Notes: a model not told the origin generated them from the sequence alone. 41,246 nucleotides of DNA from DTU036 sp964346475 (GCA_964346475.1 CAYFUM010000011.1:1-41246), one strand, 5' to 3'; positions 15,144-23,886 are shown, counted from the stretch's first letter. Numbers and translations: made by a program.

Positions 15144-17015
15144 TTGAGAGGAATACAGAAAAATCTGTTTTTTTGGCTGCTCATTCTGACGGTCTTGGTC
15201 TTTGTGTTTTGGAGCTCGCTCCAACCAAGCCAGACTGCAGTTGAGCTCAATTTTACCGATGTAATTAAGAAAATAGAAGCAGGTCAGGTAGAGTCCATTG
15301 GAGTTAAGGACAATACTGTTGGTGGCTTTTTGAAGGATGGGCAGGAGTTTTCCGTCTATGTACCGGAGATGTTTGCCCAGTATTATGGCAGCGAAGTACT
15401 GGATGCTGCCAAGGCCCAGGGGATACCAATAGAGACTTCCCCACCCGATGTAGAGCCCCTTTGGCTGAGCATACTCCCAACTCTGGCAGTCATGGGGATT
15501 ATGCTTTTTGCCTGGTTTATGCTGATGAACTCAGGCCAGGGTGGTGCTAATAAGGCCATGAGCTTTGGAAAGAATAAGGCTAAACTCCATAAGCAGGAAG
15601 ATAGCAAGAAGATTACCTTTGCCGAGGTGGCGGGTCTTAAAGAAGAAAAGGAAGAAATGGCAGAGATTGTCGACTTTCTTAAGAACCCCGGTGCCTATCA
15701 GAAACTAGGAGCCAGGATACCCAAGGGTGTCCTGATGAGCGGGCTTCCAGGTACAGGCAAGACCTACCTGTCAAGGGCTATAGCTGGAGAAGCCAATGTA
15801 CCCTTCTACAGTATAAGCGGTTCGGATTTTGTAGAGATGTTTGTAGGTGTTGGTGCCTCCAGGGTAAGGGACCTCTTTAATACTGCTAGGAAGGATTCTC
15901 CCTGTATAGTCTTTATAGATGAGATTGATGCTGTTGGCCGCCACCGAGGAGCAGGCCTAGGTGGAGGAAATGATGAGAGGGAACAGACCTTAAACCAGCT
16001 GCTAGTCGAGATGGATGGTTTTGGTGATCACGAGGGCATCATAGTTATAGCTGCCACTAATAGACCTGACATTCTGGACCCAGCTCTATTAAGGCCAGGT
16101 AGGTTCGATAGGCAGATTTATGTCGGTGTTCCCGATGTTAAGGAAAGAGAAGCTGTTCTAAAGGTACACTCTAAAAACAAGCCTATTGGTGAGGATGTGG
16201 ACTTTAGCGTAATTGCTAAGAGGACCCCAGGTTTTACACCGGCTGATCTTGAAAACATGATGAATGAGGCTGCCCTGATAACAGCAAGAAATAAAGGTTC
16301 AGTTATAACCATGGATACCATTGAAGAAGCTACCACCAAGGTAATTGTGGGAGTTGAGAAGAAGTCCAAGGTTGTAACAGAAAAAGAAAGACGACTGGTC
16401 TCGGTTCACGAGGCGGGCCATGCTGTAGTGGCAGCTCTTTTACCCGAGAGTGACCCTGTCCATACTGTGACCATAGTTCCAAGAGGAATGGCAGGGGGCT
16501 TCACCATGCAGCTGCCTGAGGAAGAAAAGAACTACATGACAAGAAGCCAAATGCTTACTGAAATCATGGTTCTCCTAGGTGGAAGGGCAGCAGAAAAGCT
16601 AGTGCTTAAGGATATCTCCACGGGAGCTTCCAATGACCTTGAAAGGGTAGCAAAGATAGCCAAAAACATGGTGGTTAAGTATGCCATGAGCGACAATCTT
16701 TCTCAGATGAGCTATGGGGGAGATGACAATGTCTTTATTGGCAAGGATCTGACCACAAAAAGAGATTATTCTGAGCAGGTCATAAGTGAGATAGATATGG
16801 AAATTAGGCAGATAGTTGATAGAGCCTATGCCCAGACCCTTGATCTTCTAAATAAAAATCGGGATAAGCTAGATGGAGTCACCAGAGCCCTTAGTGAGTA
16901 TGAGACCATTGACGCGGAAGAGTTCAATCTGGTTATGGAAGAGGGCTTCCAAGGTCTAAAAATGAAAAGAGAAGGCAAGTCTTTAGAAGAAGTTACTCAA
17001 GAAGAAATAGAATAG
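15144..17015 (+). CDS. ftsH: ATP-dependent zinc metalloprotease FtsH
   Basis: FtsH is a membrane-bound AAA+ protease that degrades misassembled membrane proteins and some regulators. The TTG at 15144 is chosen because AAGGAGG ends 5 bases before it; an earlier in-frame GTG at 15126 lies upstream of that site. The 623-residue protein has a first membrane segment at about residues 8-26, an extracytoplasmic domain, a second membrane segment at about 106-128, and an AAA+ domain with Walker A GLPGTGKT at about 200-207 and Walker B IVFIDEIDA. The second-region-of-homology motif LLRPGRFDRQ follows. The zinc site HEAGH lies at about 422-426 with an Asp in STGASNDLERV as third ligand. The Walker A has Leu instead of the usual Pro at position 2. 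Confidence 0.97.
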   Translation: MRGIQKNLFFWLLILTVLVFVFWSSLQPSQTAVELNFTDVIKKIEAGQVESIGVKDNTVGGFLKDGQEFSVYVPEMFAQYYGSEVLDAAKAQGIPIETSPPDVEPLWLSILPTLAVMGIMLFAWFMLMNSGQGGANKAMSFGKNKAKLHKQEDSKKITFAEVAGLKEEKEEMAEIVDFLKNPGAYQKLGARIPKGVLMSGLPGTGKTYLSRAIAGEANVPFYSISGSDFVEMFVGVGASRVRDLFNTARKDSPCIVFIDEIDAVGRHRGAGLGGGNDEREQTLNQLLVEMDGFGDHEGIIVIAATNRPDILDPALLRPGRFDRQIYVGVPDVKEREAVLKVHSKNKPIGEDVDFSVIAKRTPGFTPADLENMMNEAALITARNKGSVITMDTIEEATTKVIVGVEKKSKVVTEKERRLVSVHEAGHAVVAALLPESDPVHTVTIVPRGMAGGFTMQLPEEEKNYMTRSQMLTEIMVLLGGRAAEKLVLKDISTGASNDLERVAKIAKNMVVKYAMSDNLSQMSYGGDDNVFIGKDLTTKRDYSEQVISEIDMEIRQIVDRAYAQTLDLLNKNRDKLDGVTRALSEYETIDAEEFNLVMEEGFQGLKMKREGKSLEEVTQEEIE

Positions 17016-17034
17016 ATAAATAAATAAGTTTATT

Positions 17035-17063
17035 AAGAAGGGGCCTTGGCTGGCTCCTTTCTT
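17035..17063 (+). terminator. Possible imperfect hairpin terminator after ftsH
   Basis: AAGAAGGGGCC can pair with GGCTCCTTTCTT around a six-base loop, with one wobble pair and one bulge. There is only a short pyrimidine stretch after it. It ends just before the ribosome binding site of the next gene, so it may be a weak terminator or attenuator. Confidence 0.35.
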
Positions 17064-17075
17064 ATGGGAGGCGTT

Positions 17076-17819
17076 ATGACACCAAGAGAGGTTACACTGA
17101 AATACTTTGAAAAGTCGAAGGTATTTTTAAAGAGATCTAGGATTTCCATTTTGGCTGGTGGTGTTATGGCTGGTATGCTTATAGCTATGGCTGGCCTGGT
17201 TAGCTATGCAGCTACCATGGATTCGGCAAATTTTGTTGGTATGGGCATCACCAAAATACTCAGAGGTATAATCTTTTCCTTTGGTCTTCTCACAATAGTT
17301 ATCAGTGGGGGTGATCTTTTTACAGGAACTCTACTCTACACGCCAGGGACCAGTGGAGCTGAGAAAATTGAGCTTTTAAAGCGTATGGGTCTTGTTATAT
17401 TTGGAAATTTTCTAGGCTCAATCTTTCTGCTGCTTTTAGCTCAGGCTTCTGGGGCCCTTACAAGCCCTCTGGTGGAGGTTATAGAGCCCATAGCCCAGGG
17501 CAAGATGGCTCTAAGTCCTCTGGCCGCTCTAGTGTCAGGGTTTTTATGTAACTTTCTAGTTACCCTGAGTTTAAGGGCCATGGAGGCTTCACCAGATTTT
17601 GGGGGTAAGGCCCTGGCCAACATTCTTGTGATAACGGTCTTTATCATAGGTGGTTTTGAACACAGTGTAGCCAATCTCTTCACTATACCTGCAGGAATGG
17701 GACTAGGGGTACTTGGTCAGGTGAATTTTTACACAACCCTAGCCCTGGTAATTATTGGTAATGGGCTGGGAGGTGCTTTCCTGGGCTATCTAGCTAATTA
17801 TATTTATAAGGATTTATAA
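17076..17819 (+). CDS. Formate/nitrite transporter (FNT) family channel
   Basis: FNT proteins are pentameric membrane channels for small monovalent anions such as formate, nitrite, hydrosulfide, acetate or lactate. The 247-residue protein has about six membrane segments. Signature regions are ISILAGGVMAGMLIAMAGLV near residue 25, GGDLFTGTLL near residue 85, CNFLVTLSLRA near residue 160, and GFEHSVANLFTIPAGM near residue 200, in which the His is the conserved central residue of the pore. The start ATG follows GGGAGG by four bases; an in-frame TTG at 17046 is poorly placed. The transported ion cannot be told from sequence. Formate is plausible in a fermenter, but no pyruvate formate-lyase is nearby. 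Confidence 0.88.
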   Translation: MTPREVTLKYFEKSKVFLKRSRISILAGGVMAGMLIAMAGLVSYAATMDSANFVGMGITKILRGIIFSFGLLTIVISGGDLFTGTLLYTPGTSGAEKIELLKRMGLVIFGNFLGSIFLLLLAQASGALTSPLVEVIEPIAQGKMALSPLAALVSGFLCNFLVTLSLRAMEASPDFGGKALANILVITVFIIGGFEHSVANLFTIPAGMGLGVLGQVNFYTTLALVIIGNGLGGAFLGYLANYIYKDL

Positions 17820-17843
17820 ACTTTATATTCAGAAGAACTAATG

Positions 17844-17864
17844 AAGGGGCTTTAAGCCCCTTTT
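17844..17864 (+). terminator. Intrinsic terminator after the FNT gene
   Basis: AAGGGGC and GCCCCTT pair around TTTAA and are followed by TTAT. It lies between convergent genes and may also stop transcription from the minus-strand oxidoreductase, though the T run on that strand is weak. Confidence 0.8.
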
Positions 17865-17899
17865 ATCATACACTATTAATCTGCACTGGCTTTTTACTT

Positions 17900-18685
17900 T
17901 TAGAGTCTATCCTCCCTTATTTTTCCTAGGGGAGCCATATAGATAACAAACTCTTCCTGGCCGTCTACCTGTAAAAGTTTATCTGCCGCTTCCTGGTTAT
18001 AGGCGGCAATAGCGCAGATTCCACAGCCTAGGGAGCCTGCTGCCAGATAGAGGTTTTGGCATAGATGTCCTGCATCTAGGGCTATAACCTTTACCGAAGC
18101 CTCTGCATATCTCCACTCTGTACGGTAGGGAATGGTAGTCCAGATAAAGCTCAGGGGTGCTTTGCCAACAAAGTCTTGGTCCAGGGCAGCCTGACTAACC
18201 AGGTCTTCCAGGGGCTCGGGAGAGCCTAGAAAGACCAGAGCATGTTGCAGTGGAGAGTAGCGCCAAATTCCTCTTTTAAAGAGCTCTTTACCCTCCCTAT
18301 CCTCAATGGGCCTTTTGATAGCCAAATAGGTCTCAAAACTATGGCGGTTACCTGCTGAGGGTACCAGTCTGAGGGTTCTTTTGGGGTGGTATTTTCTTAT
18401 ACCCTGGCTCGCCCAAAGCAGATAGGAGAGCTCTTCAGCAAGAATTTTTTCTTCAGTAAACTTCCTATAGCTCCTCCTTTTTTCCAGCAGTTCATCTAGC
18501 CTGGCCTGGGGCTTGATAGTGGATCTCCATTCAGGCAGATTTACTAGAAGATCCACTGGAGCTATTTCTTTTTCGATTGCTGGCATAGCAAGACCTAGGT
18601 TCTGATCAGTTTGTGAAAAATCTACCTCCCTTCTAATACTATCCTTGAGAAACTCTCTCATTTGCTTTGTTTTTTTTCTATCCAC
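17900..18685 (-). CDS. SagB/ThcOx-type nitroreductase-fold oxidoreductase
   Basis: The 261-residue protein belongs to the FMN-dependent nitroreductase fold, and its pattern fits the SagB/thiazole-oxidase branch. RRSYRKFTEEKILAEELSYL (about residues 69-88) and LLWASQGIRKYHPKRTLRLV set up the FMN site. PSAGNRHSFETYLAI near residue 108 is the branch marker, and LDAGHLCQNLYLAAGSLGCG near residue 208 is the second FMN-contacting part. Classical SagB oxidises peptide thiazolines in ribosomal peptide synthesis, but no cyclodehydratase or precursor peptide is nearby, so this is probably one of the stand-alone members of unknown substrate. AGGAGG lies 9 bases before the ATG. It is convergent with the FNT gene and divergent from the amidohydrolases. 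Confidence 0.8.
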   Translation of the reverse strand: MDRKKTKQMREFLKDSIRREVDFSQTDQNLGLAMPAIEKEIAPVDLLVNLPEWRSTIKPQARLDELLEKRRSYRKFTEEKILAEELSYLLWASQGIRKYHPKRTLRLVPSAGNRHSFETYLAIKRPIEDREGKELFKRGIWRYSPLQHALVFLGSPEPLEDLVSQAALDQDFVGKAPLSFIWTTIPYRTEWRYAEASVKVIALDAGHLCQNLYLAAGSLGCGICAIAAYNQEAADKLLQVDGQEEFVIYMAPLGKIREDRL

Positions 18686-18771
18686 AAGAACCTCCTATTT
18701 TTAAACGTTACTCTAGTCTTAATTTGGAAATAATCTTTAACCTCTTGGATATACACAAATAAATATTACCA

Positions 18772-18780
18772 TGTTATAAT
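18772..18780 (+). promoter_or_regulatory. Extended -10 promoter for the amidohydrolase pair
   Basis: TGTTATAAT matches the extended -10 consensus exactly and ends 39 bases before the ATG at 18820. The -35 position (TACACA) is a poor match. Confidence 0.5.
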
Positions 18781-18819
18781 AATTATGTCTTATAAATATT
18801 TTGATTTAGGGGAGTTGCT

Positions 18820-20424
18820 ATGAGAATTGTTTTACATAACGCGAAGATCTATGTGGAAGCTGGTGTTTTTCAGCAGGCTATTTTAGTTGAAGGTAATAGG
18901 ATTTTAGCTCTAGGTAGTAGTGAGGCTATGTTAAAAAAAGAGCATGATAAAGCCTGGGACTGTCATGGAAAAATAATAATCCCAGGGATTAACGATGCCC
19001 ATGGACATTTAATGATGATCTCGGAGCTCAGTACCCACCTGCAACTTCTTGGGTCTAAGAGTATTAATGACGTTATTGAAAGGGCTAAAAATTTTATTAA
19101 CGACAATCCTGGGATTGAGCTGGTCTACGGAATGGGATGGAATTATGCAGATTTTACAGAGGGGGAGAGAAGAAATTTAACAAGAAAGGATTTAGATAAA
19201 ATTTCAAAGGAAGTTCCTGTAATACTAAAAAGAGCCTGTGGCCATATGCTTTCCTGTAATAGCAAAGCCTTGGAACTAGCTGGTGTTACAGCCAATACTC
19301 CCCAGGTAGCAGGTGGTGTTTTTGATCTTGATGATGAAGGTCCAACAGGCTGCTTCTATGAAAATGCCAATGAGCTTATTGAAAGAATTCGCCCAGAGTT
19401 TAGTAAGGATGAGCTAAGAGAGGCTATGAAGGAGACTATGAAGGAGCTTTTAAGCCAGGGTATTACCAGTATACAGAGTAATGACTGTGGCCTATCCATG
19501 GAGCCTGGTGAATTCTTTGATTTTTTTGATGATTTTTATAAAGAAGATAGTCCCTATCCCAGGGTCCACCACCAGATGTGTTTTTCAAGTCCAGAGGAGC
19601 TGGAAAATTATGCAAAAACCAAGCTGGCTGTGCCACCATCGGTTAGTAAGAGGAGTTGGGGTCCACTGAAACTTTTCAAGGATGGTTCTCTAGGTGGCCA
19701 TAGTGCTCTGGTTAGGGAGCCCTATCTTGATGATGAGAAAAACTTTGGGGTGGATGTTTTACCCATGGATCAGGCTAGACCTTACCTGGAAGTTGCAAAA
19801 AAATACGGCTTGCAGGTCTTCACCCATACCATTGGTGATAGAGCCATGGAAGAGACTATGGAGGTCTACCGGATTTCAGACAAAGAAGACAGATGGGGCC
19901 TAGTTCATTGTCAGATAACCGATGAAAAGATTCTAGATAGAATGGCTAGAAGAGGACTAGTAGCCATAATACAGCCTATTTTCCTTCGCTCGGATATTGA
20001 GGCCCTAAGGGGAGCAATATCCCAGGAGCTTCAAGCCACGTCCTATGCCTGGAAATCAATGCTGGATAAGGGGATAGTAGCAGCAATGAGTACTGACTCA
20101 CCAGTCGAGGCCTTTAATCCCTTTGAAAATATCTACTGTGCCATGGAAAGAAAGGACCTCACTGGCCAACCCCAGGAGGGCTTTTACATGGAGGAGGCTC
20201 TAAGTATCGAGGAGGCTCTAGATTGCTATACCCTGGGCTCTGCCTATGCAGAATTTAAAGAAGCTGAGAAGGGAAGACTAAAGCCGGGTTATCTTGCAGA
20301 CCTAGTAGTTGTGGATAGAGACATATTTAGCATAGAAGCAGAGGAGATAATGAGAACCCAGGTCCTAATGACAATGGTGGATGGCGATATTCTCTACGAT
20401 AGAGAAGGGGTCTTTAGTGTATAA
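18820..20424 (+). CDS. YtcJ-like amidohydrolase (metal-dependent hydrolase superfamily), first copy
   Basis: This 534-residue protein is a cytoplasmic metal-dependent hydrolase of the amidohydrolase-3/YtcJ group, whose characterised relatives cleave N-substituted formamides or similar amide bonds. A small beta-sandwich start (ILVEGNRILALGSS) leads to the metal-binding PGINDAHGHL (HxH, about residue 60). Then come LFKDGSLGGHSALVREPYLD near residue 287, HTIGDRAMEET near residue 335, VHCQITDEKI, and the final metal ligand region STDSPVEAFNPFENI near residue 426. GGGGAG precedes the ATG. It overlaps by 8 bases with a second, related gene. The substrate is unknown; the nearby amino-acid symporter makes an acylated amino acid or small amide plausible (inference). 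Confidence 0.85.
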   Translation: MRIVLHNAKIYVEAGVFQQAILVEGNRILALGSSEAMLKKEHDKAWDCHGKIIIPGINDAHGHLMMISELSTHLQLLGSKSINDVIERAKNFINDNPGIELVYGMGWNYADFTEGERRNLTRKDLDKISKEVPVILKRACGHMLSCNSKALELAGVTANTPQVAGGVFDLDDEGPTGCFYENANELIERIRPEFSKDELREAMKETMKELLSQGITSIQSNDCGLSMEPGEFFDFFDDFYKEDSPYPRVHHQMCFSSPEELENYAKTKLAVPPSVSKRSWGPLKLFKDGSLGGHSALVREPYLDDEKNFGVDVLPMDQARPYLEVAKKYGLQVFTHTIGDRAMEETMEVYRISDKEDRWGLVHCQITDEKILDRMARRGLVAIIQPIFLRSDIEALRGAISQELQATSYAWKSMLDKGIVAAMSTDSPVEAFNPFENIYCAMERKDLTGQPQEGFYMEEALSIEEALDCYTLGSAYAEFKEAEKGRLKPGYLADLVVVDRDIFSIEAEEIMRTQVLMTMVDGDILYDREGVFSV

Positions 20425-22054
20425 ACTAATTAAAAATGCTAGGATACTAACCATGGATAAGAAAAAGCCCTATGCTGAGGCAGCTGTGGTAATTGGGGAA
20501 TACTTTGCCTTTGTTGGAGATGAGAAGGGGGCAAGAAATTTCCTAGAGGATAGAGATTTTCTAGCTGAAGAATACGACGCAGGTGGGTCTACGGTTATGC
20601 CGGGCTTTAATGATGCTCACCTCCATGTGCTTCACTATGTAAAGGCTAAGCAGGCAGCAAATTTATTTGACCAGACCTCCCTTGCTGGTGTAATAGATAC
20701 CATGAGAAGGGCCTACGAAGAGTGGGATAAGACCAGCCCTCTTTGGATAGTTGGTGAAGGCTGGAACCAGGACTACTTTACCGATGAAAAGCGTTTTCCC
20801 CTGGGTAGCGATCTAGACCTTATAAGCAGGGATTATCCTATTCTTATTATGAGGGCCTGCTTTCATATAGGGGTTCTAAATAGCAAGGCCATGGAACTTG
20901 CCGGCCTTACCAAGGAAGATGCGCTAAAATACCCCGACTATATAGATCTTGATGAGGATGGTGAACTTACAGGGGTTGTAAGAGAATTTGTTTTTGATGA
21001 TATTAAGGCTAGGATGCCAGCACCTAAAACCGAGGATTTGGTTGCAGCACTTTTAGAAGATCAGGTAGATTTATGGGAGCAGGGAATAACCTCTGTTCAA
21101 AGCGATGATGTAAAGTACCTTCCTGATAGTGATTATCCAAGCTTTTGCCGTCTTATGCGTCAGGCAGGAGAGGATAGAAAGCTTAAGCTACGCTATAGCC
21201 TCCAGGCTCTTGTGGATACCCCAGAGGATGTAGAAAACTTTTTTAAACAGGGCTTTGGCAGGGACTACGGTAATCGTCGCTTCAACATATCCTGTATCAA
21301 GGTCTTGACAGATGGTTCTCTGGGTGCCCGCACAGCCTATCTAAGAGAGCCCTATGAGGATGACAGCTCAACTAGGGGCCTGGCTATTTACCAGCAGTCA
21401 GAGCTTAACTCCATAGTTTTTAAAGCCCAGGAAGGTGGTATGCCTGTGGCCCTTCATGCCATTGGTGATGGAGCTATAGAGCAGTGTCTTGATGCCCTGG
21501 AGTTTACAAAAAACCACCTGCCCCATCTAGAATTGAGGCATGGAATCGTCCATGCCCAGATAACTGATAGGAAGCTTATTGAGCGTTTTAAAGAACTGGA
21601 TGTGGGTGTCTTTGCTCAGCCTATCTTCATTCACTATGACATGCATATGGTAGAAGATAGGGTAGGAAAAAAGCTTGCCTCCACCTCCTATGCCTGGAAG
21701 TCCTTCAGAGACCTAGGGGTTGCCTGTGCCTTTAGCACAGATGCACCAGTTGAGCCCTTTAAGACCATGCCCAATCTCTACTGTTCAGTTGCCCGAAGGG
21801 ACCTTCAGGGCCAGGGGCCCTTTCTCCCCGAAGAGGGGCTTGGTATAGAGGAGGCTTTAGAGGCCTACACCCTAAAGGGCGCTTATTTAAGTGGAGAAGA
21901 GGATGATAAGGGCAAGATCAGTCCTGGCTATCTGGCAGATTTTATCTTTCTGGATAGGGATATTACCAAGGCCAGCCAGGAAGAGCTTTTGGATATTAAA
22001 GTTATGAGGACCTTTTTCGCAGGGGAGCTGGTCTACGAAAGAAGTTTAGATTAA
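20417..22054 (+). CDS. YtcJ-like amidohydrolase, second copy
   Basis: A second member of the same family, 545 residues, clearly related to but diverged from the preceding protein. Matching motifs are PGFNDAHLHVLHY (metal HxH), KVLTDGSLGARTAYLREPYE, HAIGDGAIEQCL, HGIVHAQITDRKL and STDAPVEPFKTMPNL. The GTG at 20417 is taken as start because AAGGGG lies 6 bases upstream and the sequence from there (YKLIKNARILTMDKKKPYA) aligns with the start of the first copy. A longer in-frame ATG at 20381 lies deeper inside the upstream gene. The 8-base overlap implies coupled translation and perhaps a shared pathway or a mixed complex. A strong terminator follows. Confidence 0.84.
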   Translation: MYKLIKNARILTMDKKKPYAEAAVVIGEYFAFVGDEKGARNFLEDRDFLAEEYDAGGSTVMPGFNDAHLHVLHYVKAKQAANLFDQTSLAGVIDTMRRAYEEWDKTSPLWIVGEGWNQDYFTDEKRFPLGSDLDLISRDYPILIMRACFHIGVLNSKAMELAGLTKEDALKYPDYIDLDEDGELTGVVREFVFDDIKARMPAPKTEDLVAALLEDQVDLWEQGITSVQSDDVKYLPDSDYPSFCRLMRQAGEDRKLKLRYSLQALVDTPEDVENFFKQGFGRDYGNRRFNISCIKVLTDGSLGARTAYLREPYEDDSSTRGLAIYQQSELNSIVFKAQEGGMPVALHAIGDGAIEQCLDALEFTKNHLPHLELRHGIVHAQITDRKLIERFKELDVGVFAQPIFIHYDMHMVEDRVGKKLASTSYAWKSFRDLGVACAFSTDAPVEPFKTMPNLYCSVARRDLQGQGPFLPEEGLGIEEALEAYTLKGAYLSGEEDDKGKISPGYLADFIFLDRDITKASQEELLDIKVMRTFFAGELVYERSLD

Positions 22055-22078
22055 AAGAGGGTCAGTCCCTCTTTTTTT
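22053..22078 (+). terminator. Intrinsic terminator after the amidohydrolase pair
   Basis: AAAAGAGGG pairs with CCCTCTTTT around a TCAGT loop and is followed by a continuous T run. The stem begins within the stop codon. Confidence 0.88.
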
Positions 22079-22104
22079 ATAGCTATGTAAAAAGGTGAAT
22101 TTAA

Positions 22105-22204
22105 NNNNNNNNNNNNNNNNNNNNNNNNNNNNNNNNNNNNNNNNNNNNNNNNNNNNNNNNNNNNNNNNNNNNNNNNNNNNNNNNNNNNNNNNNNNNNNNN
22201 NNNN
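22105..22204. other. Scaffold gap of exactly 100 N
   Basis: A run of 100 undetermined bases is the conventional marker for an assembly gap of unknown length. It lies between the terminator of the amidohydrolases and the symporter gene, so the promoter region, any leader RNA and possibly whole genes between them are unseen. A TTGACA at 22212-22217 just right of the gap could be a -35 box, but no good -10 follows it. Confidence 0.97.
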
Positions 22205-22273
22205 CACATGCTTGACATGGGTGATTATCAAAGTTGTTAGGCAAATATTATGTATGGGAAAGAAGGAGAAATT

Positions 22274-23719
22274 ATGTGGCAAGCGTTTGAGAACCTAACT
22301 GGTTGGCTCTGGGGGATGCCCCTGCTAATCGTCATCGTCCTTACTGGAGTTGTCTATACTTTTATAAGCGGCGGTTTCCAATTTCGACATATGGGAAAAA
22401 TCATTGTAACTCCCTTCAAGAAGGATCCGGAACTTGAAGACAGCAAACAAAAGCTTACACCCTTTCAGGCAGTATCAATTGCTATTGGCGGTTCTGTTGG
22501 TGTCTCCAACATCTCCGGTGTTGGTACAGCGATAGCTACGGGAGGTCCCGGTGCACTGTTTTGGCTGTGGATCGCTGCCTTTCTTGGTATGATAATCAAG
22601 ATGGCTGAGGTTACTTTGGCGGTTTATTATAGGACAACCGCAGAAGATGGAACCCACTATGGTGGACCTACATATTACATGGAAAAGGGCCTTGGTGAGG
22701 AAAAGGGTTTTAAGGGCTGGTCACTACTGGCTATACTATTTGGTGGTGGGATCTTTATAACCTTCTTTATAACCCTTCAAAACTATACTGTTTCAGAAGC
22801 CATAGGGACTACCTTTAACATTCCCTTTGTGATTCCTTCTCTAATTCTAGTGTTTTCTATCTATGCTATTATCCTAGGTGGTCTAAAGAGGGTCGGTGAA
22901 ATAGCTGGCTATCTTGTCCCCTTCATGTGTCTTTTCTATATAGTCTGTGTAATCATTGTTCTCATTACCCACGCCTCTGCTATTCCCGGTGCCTTTGGTC
23001 TTATCTTTAAGGGAGCCTTTACTAAGCAAGCAGCTGTGGGTGGCTTTGCTGGAGCTGCTGTAGCCAAGGCCCTTCAACTAGGCTTTGCTCGTTCTGTCTA
23101 CTCCAATGAGGCCGGCTGGGGAACTTCACCCATGATTCACGCCACTGCCGAGACCAACCACCCAATAAAGCAGGGTATAATGGGTGCCTTTGAAGTATTT
23201 GCCGATACCATGGTGGTCTGTACTGCTACAGGACTTCTTGTTATTATTACAGGACTTTGGAGTTCAGGACTAATGGGCGCCGAGCTTACCCTGGTGGCCC
23301 TGGAAACTACTCTAGGAAGCTTTTCTAGGATAGTAGTCAGCTTGTCGATTTTCTTCTTTGGTATAACCACTGCAACAGGTTGGTATACTTACTATTATGT
23401 TTTACTTAATCACGCCTTTAAGGACAGTCCTAGTAAGGGTGTAATTCTAAAGATCTATAATGCTCTAAATCCACTCTTTGGTTTTCTTCTAACAGTGGTG
23501 ACTGTTTATGGTGGCGGTACTCCTGCACAAATCTGGGTTTTAGCTGACTTTTCATCGGTTATTCCTACCTTTATAAATGTGGCTGTTGTCCTGGTATTGT
23601 TTAAGACCTTTGTTGATCTTTTGAAGGACTACAATGCTCGCTATCTGGGTGTAGGACAGGTAGACCCCGATTTCCCAATTTTCTATGAGGATAAGCTCAG
23701 ACAGGAAGGCAAACTGTAG
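22274..23719 (+). CDS. Sodium:alanine symporter (AGCS) family transporter
   Basis: AGCS proteins import alanine or glycine with Na+ (or H+). The 481-residue product has about ten or eleven membrane segments and the family signatures: FISGGFQFRHMGKII near residue 30, the conserved substrate-site stretch SIAIGGSVGVSNISGVGTAI near residue 67, KMAEVTLAVYYRT near residue 109, and GFARSVYSNEAGWGTSPMIH near residue 273. The ATG at 22274 has AAGGAG five bases upstream; an in-frame ATG at 22250 lies before that site. Exact substrate is uncertain. The 5' regulatory region is cut by the scaffold gap; glycine riboswitches often precede this family, so one could be hidden there. A strong terminator follows. 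Confidence 0.93.
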   Translation: MWQAFENLTGWLWGMPLLIVIVLTGVVYTFISGGFQFRHMGKIIVTPFKKDPELEDSKQKLTPFQAVSIAIGGSVGVSNISGVGTAIATGGPGALFWLWIAAFLGMIIKMAEVTLAVYYRTTAEDGTHYGGPTYYMEKGLGEEKGFKGWSLLAILFGGGIFITFFITLQNYTVSEAIGTTFNIPFVIPSLILVFSIYAIILGGLKRVGEIAGYLVPFMCLFYIVCVIIVLITHASAIPGAFGLIFKGAFTKQAAVGGFAGAAVAKALQLGFARSVYSNEAGWGTSPMIHATAETNHPIKQGIMGAFEVFADTMVVCTATGLLVIITGLWSSGLMGAELTLVALETTLGSFSRIVVSLSIFFFGITTATGWYTYYYVLLNHAFKDSPSKGVILKIYNALNPLFGFLLTVVTVYGGGTPAQIWVLADFSSVIPTFINVAVVLVLFKTFVDLLKDYNARYLGVGQVDPDFPIFYEDKLRQEGKL

Positions 23720-23750
23720 AAGTCTTTGCTTATAAATTTCACTTGATATG

Positions 23751-23784
23751 AAAGGGATAGATAGGAGTATCTGTCCCTTTTTTT
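23751..23784 (+). terminator. Strong intrinsic terminator after the AGCS gene
   Basis: A 13-pair stem (AAAGGGATAGATA with TATCTGTCCCTTT, one wobble pair) with a GGAG loop is followed by a run of T. The rest of the gap up to the mutase gene at 23980 is AT-rich and holds a promoter. Confidence 0.92.
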
Positions 23785-23886
23785 ATTTTTACTTCTTCGA
23801 CATTAAAGCTACTTATGAAATATTAATTGCATTTTTTGCTTTAGGGTGAAAAGATGCAAGTTTTTATATCTATTATATATAAACTA

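Noticed and set aside
17900..18685. Possible ribosomal-peptide (thiazole/oxazole) biosynthesis cluster around the SagB-like gene
   Set aside because: No YcaO-type gene, leader peptide or dedicated transporter is present on either side.
22046..22298. Open frames that run through the N gap on both strands
   Set aside because: They exist only because undetermined codons are not read as stops; most of their length is unknown sequence.
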